Part shown: positions 24,303 through 31,959 of the stretch, piece by piece
Layout of the letters: every line of letters begins with the position of its first letter
How positions within the stretch are numbered: position 1 is the first letter of the stretch
Source of the DNA: Bordetella genomosp. 11
Lineage (GTDB): Bacteria > Pseudomonadota > Gammaproteobacteria > Burkholderiales > Burkholderiaceae_B
Assembly (NCBI RefSeq): GCF_002261215.1
Contig: NZ_NEVS01000004.1
Span: 4,650,001 to 4,714,000 of the forward strand
DNA length: 64,000 nucleotides
Direction of reading: 5' to 3'
Translations under genes and position numbers: made by a program
The notes under the pieces: generated by a model
What the model was told of the DNA's origin: nothing
Seen by the model: the letters and a program-made list of their open reading frames with translations, nothing else
The model's database searches: none

Positions 24303-25238
24303 ATGACCGCGCAAAAGATCGTCATTTCGGAATTCATGGATGAAGGCGCCGTAAAGCGCCTGTCCGCCACGTTCCACACCACCTATCAGCCCGACCTGTG
24401 CGAGCGGCCGGACGAACTGGCCGCGCTGCTCGCGGATGCCGACGCGCTGATCGTCCGCAACCGTACGCAGGTCAATGCGGCGCTGCTGGCCGGGCAAACC
24501 CGCCTGAAGGCGGTCGGCCGCCTGGGCGTAGGCTTGGAAAATATCGATCTGAATCATTGCCGACAACAGGGCATCGATGTATTCCCCGCGGTCGGCGCGA
24601 ACGCCAGCGCCGTCGCCGAATACGTCATCTGCACCGCCATGATGCTGCTGCGCGGCGACGCCTACCTTTCTACCGACGAGGTCGCCCGGGGGACCTGGCC
24701 TCGCGCACGCCTGGTGGCGGGCCGAGAAATCGCCGGCAAGACGCTGGGCATCGTCGGCCTGGGCTCGGTGGGCCGGATCACCGCCGCGCTGGCGCGCGCG
24801 GTGGGCATGCAGGTATGCGCCCATGATGCCGTACTGGACGCCGCGCATGACGCATGGCGGGACGTCATCCGCCATGCCGACCTCGACACCTTGATGCGCG
24901 AGAGCGATGTCGTATCCGTGCACGTGCCGCTAATGGATGCGACGCGCGATCTGATCGACGCTCGCCGCCTGGCCCTGATGCCGCGCCACGCCATATTGGT
25001 CAACGTCGCTCGCGGCGGCGTCGTCAATGAAGCCGCGCTGGCCGAAACGCTGCGTCGCGGCGGCATCGCCGGCGCAGCCGTCGATGTTTTCGAAACCGAA
25101 CCCCTGACCGCGGACTCCGTCTTCGCGGGCATACCCAACTTGGTCCTGACGCCCCATATCGCGGGCGTCACGGCCGAGTCCAACGTACGAGTGTCATACG
25201 CCGTCGCGGACGCCATCGCGCAAAGACTGCGCGCATAG
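24303..25238 (+). CDS. D-2-hydroxyacid dehydrogenase, NAD(P)-dependent
   Basis: Cytoplasmic oxidoreductase of 311 residues of the D-isomer-specific 2-hydroxyacid dehydrogenase family. The nucleotide-binding fold carries GIVGLGSVGR (149-158). The catalytic triad is visible as Arg in VNVARGGVVNE, Glu in VDVFETEPL and His in LTPHIAG. The substrate-site loop VGRLGVGLENID resembles phosphoglycerate dehydrogenase relatives. It follows the enolase-superfamily gene by four bases and precedes a Bug receptor, suggesting oxidation of a hydroxy acid made available by those neighbours. The specific substrate is not inferable. Confidence 0.9.
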   Translation: MTAQKIVISEFMDEGAVKRLSATFHTTYQPDLCERPDELAALLADADALIVRNRTQVNAALLAGQTRLKAVGRLGVGLENIDLNHCRQQGIDVFPAVGANASAVAEYVICTAMMLLRGDAYLSTDEVARGTWPRARLVAGREIAGKTLGIVGLGSVGRITAALARAVGMQVCAHDAVLDAAHDAWRDVIRHADLDTLMRESDVVSVHVPLMDATRDLIDARRLALMPRHAILVNVARGGVVNEAALAETLRRGGIAGAAVDVFETEPLTADSVFAGIPNLVLTPHIAGVTAESNVRVSYAVADAIAQRLRA

Positions 25239-25253
25239 GCCTACCGGCATCCT

Positions 25254-25261
25254 GAGAGGAG
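25254..25261 (+). promoter_or_regulatory. Ribosome-binding site that sets the Bug receptor start
   Basis: GAGAGGAG ends directly before the ATG at 25262, which is too close to serve it, and lies nine bases from the ATG at 25271, which is ideal. The signal peptide also starts well at 25271. Confidence 0.6.
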
Positions 25262-25270
25262 ATGTACAAA

Positions 25271-26233
25271 ATGAAGATTGCTGCATGGTTTGCCAGTTGC
25301 CTGTTGGCCCTGGGCGCGATTTCCGGTGCCCAGGCTGCCGACTGGCCGGATAAGCCGGTCAACCTGATCGTGCCCTACCCGGCTGGCGGCGGTGTGGATC
25401 CTGTCGCCCGCCTGATCGGACAGAAGCTATCCGAACGCTGGGGCCAGCCCGTCATCGTGCAGAACAAGGCTGGCGCCAGCGGTTCCATCGGCGCGGCCTA
25501 TGTCGCGCGGTCCAAGCCCGATGGGCTGACCATCATGATGTCGGCGACCGCCGAAGTGGTGATAAACCAGTACATCATGCAGCAGATGCCCTACGACCCG
25601 GAAAAGGATCTGGTTCCGGTCACCTTGGCGGTCCGTCTGCCGTTCGTGCTGGTAACGCAACCCAATGCGCCCTACTCCAACGTGGCGGAGCTGATGGCTT
25701 ACGCCAAAAAGCATCCCAACACCCTGACCTACGCATCCTCGGGCAACGGCACGCCGCAGCATCTTGCCGCGGTCCTGCTGGAACAGCTGGGCGGCGTGAA
25801 GCTGACGCATATCCCCTACAAGGGCGTCGCGCCTTCCATCAGCGCGCTGCTGGCCGGCGAAGTGAACATCGGTTTCGTCGGTTTGCCCACCGGCCTGCCG
25901 CACATCCAATCCGGCCAGTTGAAGGCTTTGGCGGTATCGGGCGCCACAGCGGCGGCCGCGGCGCCGAGCATTCCCCCCGTTGCCCAGACACAGGGACTGG
26001 AAAAATTCGACCTGACCCAATGGTTTGGCGTGTTCGTGCCGGCGGGCACGCCGGATGACGTCGTCCAGCGCATCCAGCAGGACGTCGCCGCGGTTCTGCA
26101 GATGCCGGACGTGCGCAAGGTACTGGTCGCCCAGGGCGCGGAACCCAGCGGCATGCCTACCGCGGAATTCCGCGCCTTCGTGGAAAAGGAACGCAAGAAA
26201 TTCGCGGATATCGTGAAGGCGGGCAATCTGTAG
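25271..26233 (+). CDS. Bug/TctC family periplasmic solute-binding protein
   Basis: Exported solute receptor of 320 residues, of the tripartite tricarboxylate transporter (Bug) family that is heavily expanded in Bordetella and relatives. The signal peptide MKIAAWFASCLLALGAISGAQA is cut before ADWP (shown in two parts here: the hydrophobic core is CLLALGAISG). The mature start WPDKPVNLIVPYPAGGGVD contains the family hallmark PYPAGGGVD ligand loop. Later blocks are NKAGASGSIGAAYVARSKPDG, split around the Gly-rich turn, and the HIPYKGVAP motif. No TctA/TctB membrane genes lie nearby, so it is an orphan receptor, as is usual. It is the third gene of the GntR-linked unit. Confidence 0.93.
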   Translation: MKIAAWFASCLLALGAISGAQAADWPDKPVNLIVPYPAGGGVDPVARLIGQKLSERWGQPVIVQNKAGASGSIGAAYVARSKPDGLTIMMSATAEVVINQYIMQQMPYDPEKDLVPVTLAVRLPFVLVTQPNAPYSNVAELMAYAKKHPNTLTYASSGNGTPQHLAAVLLEQLGGVKLTHIPYKGVAPSISALLAGEVNIGFVGLPTGLPHIQSGQLKALAVSGATAAAAAPSIPPVAQTQGLEKFDLTQWFGVFVPAGTPDDVVQRIQQDVAAVLQMPDVRKVLVAQGAEPSGMPTAEFRAFVEKERKKFADIVKAGNL

Positions 26234-26305
26234 GCGTTCCGACGCCTATCCTGGGCGCTTCCGACCGGGGTTCGGTTGCGCTCTTCATGCGGTACCGGCG
26301 CGCAG

Positions 26306-27694
26306 TCAGAACTCTTCCAGAAACCGCATGCGGAACCGGCGGCCCTTGATATTGCTGTTCGAGATGCGCCCGAACGCCTGCTTGGCGATCCGCCGGTCCA
26401 GGGCCACATAGGCGTTGAACTCGGTGATGTTGATCTTGCCAACCTGCTCGCGCGTCAGGCCGCCATCCCCGGTTAGCGCGCCCAGCAGGTCGCCGGGACG
26501 CAGCTTGTCCTTCTTGCCGCCCTGGATGTTCAAGGTGACCATGGGCGCGTGCAAGGGGCGATCGGATCCCGGTCGCAGCGACTTCAGATCGGCCCATTTC
26601 AACGGCGCGCCCTGGTATTGCTCTATCAGGGTGGCCCAGCGCATTTCCTCGGGCGATACCAGGCTCAGCGCCAGCCCCTTCTGCTCGCCACGGCCGCTAC
26701 GGCCGATGCGGTGGACATGAACCTCGGTATCCTTGGTCACGTCCACATTGATGACGGCGCCCAGGTTCTGGATATCCAACCCGCGAGCCGCCACATCGGT
26801 CGCCACCAGGACGGCGCAGCTCTGGTTGGCGAACTGGATCAGGATTTCATCGCGATCCCGCTGTTCCAGGTCACCGTTCAGCGCCTGGGCGCTGATCCCT
26901 TTTGTCCGCAGGCGTTCCACCAGGTCGTGGCTGCGGACCTTGGTATTGCAGAATGCCAGCGTGGACACCGGCTGGAAATGCGCCAGCAACGCGGCCACGG
27001 CGTCCAGCCTTGCGCCTTCATCGACCTCGTAGAAAACCTGCTCGATGCGGCTGGCATCATGCTGGGACTCGACCTTGATTTCCGCCGGGTTGCGCAGGAA
27101 TCGGGCGCTGAGCTTGCGGATGTTGTCGGGATAGGTCGCCGAGAACAGCAGCGTCTGGCGCTTGGCGGGGCAGTGCGCGGCGATCGCCACGATGTCGTCG
27201 TAGAAACCCATATCCACCATGCGATCGGCCTCGTCCAGCACCAGCGTATTCAAGCCGGACAAATCCAGGCTGCCACGCTCCAGGTGGTCCTGGACGCGGC
27301 CCGGCGTACCCACCACCAGATGGGCGCCCCGGGCAAGCGACTCCGCCTGCGGGCGCGCGGCCGCGCCGCCGCACAGCGTCAGCACCTTCACATTGGGAAT
27401 CAGCCGGGCCAGCCGGCGCAGTTCCTGCGCGACCTGGTCGGCCAGTTCGCGCGTAGGGCACAACACCAGCGCTTGCGGCGCCAGGCGGCCGACGTCCAGG
27501 TTCTGCAGCACGCCCAAACCGAACGCCGCCGTCTTGCCGCTACCTGTCTTGGCTTGCGCGATCAGGTCGCGTCCTTCCAGGACAAGCGGCAGGCTCTGCG
27601 CCTGGATGGGCGTCATCTGCGTGAAACCGAGGCCTTGAAGGTTCTCCAGCAAGGAGGGGGCAAGGGGCAATGACGAAAAGGGAGCGTTGGTCAC
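26306..27694 (-). CDS. dbpA: ATP-dependent RNA helicase DbpA
   Basis: DEAD-box helicase of 462 residues acting in 50S ribosome assembly. It has the Q motif region (FTQMTPIQAQSLP), motif I AQAKTGSGKTAAF, motif Ib TPGRVQDHL, motif II VLDEADRM, motif III SATYP, motif V ATDVAARGLDI and motif VI HRIGRSGRG. The C-terminal 75 residues (from RGSDRPLH onward, including KKDKLRPGDLLGALTGDGGL and the final IKGRRFRMRFL) form the DbpA-specific RNA-binding domain that targets 23S rRNA hairpin 92. Translation begins at GTG 27694. It is convergent with the Bug receptor gene. Confidence 0.94.
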   Translation of the reverse strand: MTNAPFSSLPLAPSLLENLQGLGFTQMTPIQAQSLPLVLEGRDLIAQAKTGSGKTAAFGLGVLQNLDVGRLAPQALVLCPTRELADQVAQELRRLARLIPNVKVLTLCGGAAARPQAESLARGAHLVVGTPGRVQDHLERGSLDLSGLNTLVLDEADRMVDMGFYDDIVAIAAHCPAKRQTLLFSATYPDNIRKLSARFLRNPAEIKVESQHDASRIEQVFYEVDEGARLDAVAALLAHFQPVSTLAFCNTKVRSHDLVERLRTKGISAQALNGDLEQRDRDEILIQFANQSCAVLVATDVAARGLDIQNLGAVINVDVTKDTEVHVHRIGRSGRGEQKGLALSLVSPEEMRWATLIEQYQGAPLKWADLKSLRPGSDRPLHAPMVTLNIQGGKKDKLRPGDLLGALTGDGGLTREQVGKINITEFNAYVALDRRIAKQAFGRISNSNIKGRRFRMRFLEEF

Positions 27695-27849
27695 AATAGG
27701 GGTACGCGGAAAGGCCGTGGACAGGCTAGACCGACAGTGTATGCCTTCGCGTTGTTACGCCATGCGACGTTTCCTCGAAAGCCCCGCACGGGCCCGACGA
27801 ACCCACACGCAACCCAAGCGGCGGGGACCGGACCATCCACCGGCCCGCG

Positions 27850-29763
27850 CTAGTCGCGCCGGCTCAGGGCGCGCCGGATCCGATTCGGCGCCACCGTCGT
27901 GCGCGGCACCTTGAACGGAAACCAGCCGCGTACGTCCTCATCCAGCCCGATGCCGTGCATGTAGTTGTAGATCGCCTTCTTCAACCCTTTGCCCAGGCTG
28001 TCGTGATCCACGCCCGTCGGGTCATGAAACCCGATATCGTTCTTCGCGAACGAAACCGGCGGCAGGGGCTGCAGCGTCACGCCGTATTCCTCGGGGTTCT
28101 TCCCGACCGGCGAATGCACCGTACAGGCAAAGCGGTGGAAAAAGCCGCTCTGAATGCAGTCGTTCTCGAACAACTGTCGCACGTACTCCAGGGCATCGAC
28201 GGTATCCTGCACGGTCTGCGTGGGAAAGCCGTACATCAGATAGGCATGCACCAGGATGCCGGCATCCGTGAACGCGCGCGTCACCCGCGCCACCTGGTCG
28301 ACGGACACGCCCTTCTTCATCAGGTTCAACAGGCGGTCCGACGCCACCTCCAGCCCGCCCGACACCGCGATGCAACCGCTATCGGCCAGCAGCTCGCACA
28401 ACTCCGGCGTGAACGTTTTTTCGAAGCGGATGTTGCCCCACCACGAAATACCGGTGTTGCGCTCGATCAGTTCGGTCGCCAATGCCTTCAGCGATTTGGG
28501 GGGCGCGGCCTCGTCCACGAAGTGAAACCCCGTCTGCCCCGTCTCGCGCACGATGGCCTCGATGCGATCGGCCAGCACGGCGGCCGATGCGCCTTCGTAA
28601 CGGCCGATATAGTCCAGGCTGACATCGCAGAAACTGCACTTCTTCCAATAGCAGCCGTGCGCCACCGTCAGCTTGTTCCAGCGCCCGTCGCTCCACAGCC
28701 GGTGCATCGGGTTCAGCATGTCCAGCAGCGACAGATAGCGATCCAGCGGCAGCCCGTCCCACGTGGGCGTTCCCACCTCCGCGAAGGCGATGTCGGGCTC
28801 CACCATGTTCACGTACCGCACCGCGCCCGTATCGGCATCGCGCACGAAGGTACGCACCAGGCGCTGGCGCGAACGCTTGCCCTGCACATGCTCCAGCAAG
28901 GCCAGCAAGGGGCGCTCGCCGGCATCCAGCGTAACGTAGTCGAAGTAATCGAACACGCGCGGGTCCTGCAGCTCGCGCAGTTCGGTATTGACGAAGCCGC
29001 CGCCCAGCACCGTGACGATGCGCGGATCCCGCGCCTTGATGGTTTGCGCGATACGGAAGGCCGCGTACACCGCGCCGGGGAATGGCACCGACAACAGCAC
29101 CATCGTCGGCGCGTGGCGCGCCAGCGCTTCCAGCGTCAGCTCGCGCAGCGTATCGTCCACCAGGTTGGGCGGCGCCGCCAGCGCCTGAGCCAGGGGATCG
29201 AAGGTAGGCTGGCTGCCGGCCAGCGACTCCGCATAGCGCACGAACTCGAACCGCGCGTCGACGGCGTCGCGCACCACATCGGCCAGATCGTTCAGGTACA
29301 GGGTCGCCAGATGCTTGGCGCGATCATGCAAGCCCAGTGCGCCGAACGCCCAACCCAGCGGATCGCCGCCCTCTTCGTCCACATACACATCCAGGGAGCT
29401 GAAACGCGGCCCCTCGGGCAGGAAACTGCGGCCCACGATACGGTGCGCCAGCGTCGAATCGCGTCCCTGCAGAAAGGCAATCACCGGCCCTATCGTCGCC
29501 AGATAGCGCGCCCGCTGCGCCACGAAGGCCTGGATCGCCGGACTATGCTCGGGCGCCGGCATCGCGTCGACGCGCGCGCCGATCGCACGCAGGCCGTCGA
29601 CAGACAACAGCCGCAACACCAGCGCCAGCGCCAGGTCCTCCTGGAACGACGCCACCCCGCGCGACCGCAGAAAACCGGTCAGGTAGGCAGTGGACGGATA
29701 AGGCGTATTCAGCTGCGTCATCGGCGGGATGACGGACAGCACGCGTGGGGACGGAAAGGACAT
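27850..29763 (-). CDS. B12-binding domain/radical SAM protein
   Basis: Large protein of 637 residues. The N-terminal part includes a cobalamin-binding-like Rossmann region (VTVLGGGFVNTELREL, DYFDYVTLDAGERPLL). Near residues 370-378 the Cx5CxxC-like cluster CYWKKCSFC, with Cys spacing C-x4-C-x2-C, would hold the radical-SAM [4Fe-4S] cluster in a variant spacing. The C-terminal TIM-barrel part has HFVDEAAPPKSLKAL and GGLEVASDRLLNLMKKGV, plus MYGFPTQTVQDTVDAL, all standard for the class. The substrate and product are unknown. The gene is 152 bases downstream of ssb with a strong hairpin between them, so it is likely to have its own promoter. Confidence 0.83.
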   Translation of the reverse strand: MSFPSPRVLSVIPPMTQLNTPYPSTAYLTGFLRSRGVASFQEDLALALVLRLLSVDGLRAIGARVDAMPAPEHSPAIQAFVAQRARYLATIGPVIAFLQGRDSTLAHRIVGRSFLPEGPRFSSLDVYVDEEGGDPLGWAFGALGLHDRAKHLATLYLNDLADVVRDAVDARFEFVRYAESLAGSQPTFDPLAQALAAPPNLVDDTLRELTLEALARHAPTMVLLSVPFPGAVYAAFRIAQTIKARDPRIVTVLGGGFVNTELRELQDPRVFDYFDYVTLDAGERPLLALLEHVQGKRSRQRLVRTFVRDADTGAVRYVNMVEPDIAFAEVGTPTWDGLPLDRYLSLLDMLNPMHRLWSDGRWNKLTVAHGCYWKKCSFCDVSLDYIGRYEGASAAVLADRIEAIVRETGQTGFHFVDEAAPPKSLKALATELIERNTGISWWGNIRFEKTFTPELCELLADSGCIAVSGGLEVASDRLLNLMKKGVSVDQVARVTRAFTDAGILVHAYLMYGFPTQTVQDTVDALEYVRQLFENDCIQSGFFHRFACTVHSPVGKNPEEYGVTLQPLPPVSFAKNDIGFHDPTGVDHDSLGKGLKKAIYNYMHGIGLDEDVRGWFPFKVPRTTVAPNRIRRALSRRD

Positions 29764-29861
29764 GGGCCGTGGCGGGTTGGCCGGCGAGAGAACGAGAGGG
29801 TGATTATAGGGAGCCGGTCATACCCCCTGCCCGCGCGCCTGCCGATGGGCACAATGACAAA

Positions 29862-29890
29862 CCCCCAGCAAGCGCCAGGCTTGCTGGGGG
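29862..29890 (-). terminator. Hairpin terminator downstream of ssb
   Basis: A perfect 12-base stem (29862-29873 with 29879-29890) encloses a five-base loop. Read on the minus strand, after the ssb stop at 29916, the hairpin is followed by TTTGTCATT, a weak T-tract. Confidence 0.7.
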
Positions 29891-29915
29891 TTCTTACAAA
29901 CACATAAGGCCGGGC

Positions 29916-30428
29916 CTAGAACGGAATATCGTCGTCCATATCCGTCAGATTCGCGGCCCCACCGCCCGCCGGCTGGCTGGCCGGGCGTTGCGGTGCGGGG
30001 CGCTGGGCCTGCTGGCGCGGCTGGCGCTGTTGCGGCGCGTCTTCGTAACCGCCGCCGCCACCGCCATAGCCGCCACCCTCGCCACCGCCTTCGCGGCCGC
30101 CCAGCATCTGCATCTGGTCGGCGACGATTTCGGTGCTGTAGCGGTCAGCGCCGGTGTCCTTGTCCTGCCACTTGCGCGTCTTCAGGCGGCCTTCGATGTA
30201 GACCGAGCGGCCCTTCTTCAGGTATTCGCCGGCGATCTCGGCCAGGCGGTTGTACATCACGACGCGGTGCCATTCGGTTTCTTCCCGCTTCTCGCCGGAA
30301 TTCTTGTCCTTCCACTGCGACGTGGTGGCGACGGACAGGTTGCAGATGGCGCTGCCTTCGGGGCTGTAGCGCACTTCGGGATCGCGCCCGAGGTTGCCGA
30401 CGAGGATGACTTTGTTGACAGATGCCAT
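29916..30428 (-). CDS. ssb: Single-stranded DNA-binding protein
   Basis: SSB of 170 residues that coats single-stranded DNA in replication, repair and recombination. The OB fold covers about residues 1-110 ([37 protein letters not shown]). A Gly-rich, then Gln/Pro/Ala-rich linker follows, and the tail MDDDIPF is the acidic tip that recruits partner proteins. The ribosome site TAGGGAAA precedes ATG 30428. It lies near uvrA but is separated from it by an MFS gene, and no LexA-type box was recognised in its leader. Confidence 0.96.
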   Translation of the reverse strand: MASVNKVILVGNLGRDPEVRYSPEGSAICNLSVATTSQWKDKNSGEKREETEWHRVVMYNRLAEIAGEYLKKGRSVYIEGRLKTRKWQDKDTGADRYSTEIVADQMQMLGGREGGGEGGGYGGGGGGYEDAPQQRQPRQQAQRPAPQRPASQPAGGGAANLTDMDDDIPF

Positions 30429-30664
30429 GTGCTGATTTCCCTAAGCTGCCGGGACTCGGATTGGTCCCTGGCAAGATGACTTCGTTTGAATGCGCGCAGC
30501 GCCGGATAGGATCAGGACCATCCCGCGCGCCGCCGTGGCGGGCCGGGATCGGAACGTCGGAAAGGACGCGCTGTCCGGCCTTGGCTGCGATACGGCAAGC
30601 TTACCGCACCTGCGGGCCGGAATTTTACTGATGGCTGACAAAAACGACGCGGTGCCCCGGGCCC

Positions 30665-31849
30665 TCAGGCCAGCGGCTTCAATCCCCAGCTGACCGCCAG
30701 CCAGGCCACGGACAACCCGGCCACCGCCAGGAAAACCGCGCCCGGCCCCGAGTGGGACGCCAGTATGCCCCCCACGGCGCCGCCGCAGAACAGGCCCGCG
30801 GCCTGCGAGGTGTTGTAGAACCCCAGCGCCAGCCCCTTGTACGCGGCCGGCGCGACACGCGACACCAGCGACGGCTGCAGGGCTTCCAGCACGTTGAACA
30901 TCACGAAAAACAAGGTCAGCAGCGCCAGCATGGCGTGGAAACTGCCCTTGCCCCAGTCCATCAGCCCCAGCACCACGACCAACCCTGCCACCGCGCCGAT
31001 CAGCGCCGCGCGGTGCGCCCGGTACCTTTCGGCCAGGAAGACCACCGGCACCATCAGCACGAACGACACCAGGATGACCGGCAGATAGACCTCCCAAAGG
31101 TCGTGCACATCCAGTCCGTCCAGCCTGGCCAGCAGGGAGGGAACGACGACGAACAGCGACACCTGGATAAGGTGCAGGCAGAACACGCCGAAATTCAGCC
31201 GCAGCAGGTCGCCGTGCAGGAAGACCTGCGACGGTTTGGCCCCGCGCATGGTGCGGTTGCTGCTCAAGGGCACCACCGGCACCCACCAGCGCGCCACGGC
31301 GAAACTGAGCACGCCCAGGCAGGTGATCGTCCAGAACAGCCCCGGCAAGCCCCACCAGCCCACCAGCAGCGGCGCGGCGATCAGGGATACCGCGAAGGAA
31401 ACGCCGATGGAGGCCCCCACCATCGCCATGGCGCGGGTGCGCACCTCATCGCGGGTGGCATCGGCAATCCAGGCCGTAATGGCGGCGGAAATCGCCCCCG
31501 CGCCCTGGACGGCACGGCCGATGGTGATCCAGAAAACATTGGGGGACAGGGCGCACATCACGCTGCCGACCACGAACAGCGCCAGGCCCAGCAACACCAC
31601 GGGACGGCGGCCCCAGCGGTCGGAAGCCAGGCCGAAGGGGATCTGCAGGATCGCCTGCGTCAGCCCGTAGATGCCCATCGCCAGGCCGACCTTGGCCGGG
31701 TCCGTACCGCCCGGCAAGCCGCGCGCGGCGACGGCGAACACTGGCAAAAGCAGGAACAGGCCCAACATACGACAGGCAAAAAGCCCGGCCAGGGCGATGC
31801 TGGTACGTCGTTCGGAAGGGGTCAGCTGAAGTCGGGGACGTGACGGCAT
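30665..31849 (-). CDS. MFS transporter (12-TM, drug/solute efflux type)
   Basis: Inner-membrane transporter of 394 residues with about 12 hydrophobic segments. The motif A loop between TM2 and TM3 is GLASDRWGRRPVVLLG, and GRAVQGAGAISAAITAWIAD in TM4-5 is typical of drug:H+ antiporter-1 type MFS. The central cytoplasmic loop is short. The ATG at 31849 gives a short N-terminus before TM1 (ALAGLFACRMLGLFLLLPVF); the open frame to 32092 overlaps uvrA and is not used. It is divergent from uvrA over 110 bases. The substrate is unknown. Confidence 0.87.
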   Translation of the reverse strand: MPSRPRLQLTPSERRTSIALAGLFACRMLGLFLLLPVFAVAARGLPGGTDPAKVGLAMGIYGLTQAILQIPFGLASDRWGRRPVVLLGLALFVVGSVMCALSPNVFWITIGRAVQGAGAISAAITAWIADATRDEVRTRAMAMVGASIGVSFAVSLIAAPLLVGWWGLPGLFWTITCLGVLSFAVARWWVPVVPLSSNRTMRGAKPSQVFLHGDLLRLNFGVFCLHLIQVSLFVVVPSLLARLDGLDVHDLWEVYLPVILVSFVLMVPVVFLAERYRAHRAALIGAVAGLVVVLGLMDWGKGSFHAMLALLTLFFVMFNVLEALQPSLVSRVAPAAYKGLALGFYNTSQAAGLFCGGAVGGILASHSGPGAVFLAVAGLSVAWLAVSWGLKPLA

Positions 31850-31959
31850 TCGAGGAGTCGTGGGATGGCGGGGTTCGCCAATGGCCTGGCACGACCCCGA
31901 ACAAGGATGAGTTCGGCGCGCTATAGTACCAAGTTGGCCTTTGAAACTGCTTAAACCCG

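Noticed and set aside
31850..31959. LexA/SOS box upstream of uvrA
   Set aside because: No CTG-N10-CAG-type palindrome is visible in the 110-base gap or in the ssb leader, so no SOS control is claimed.
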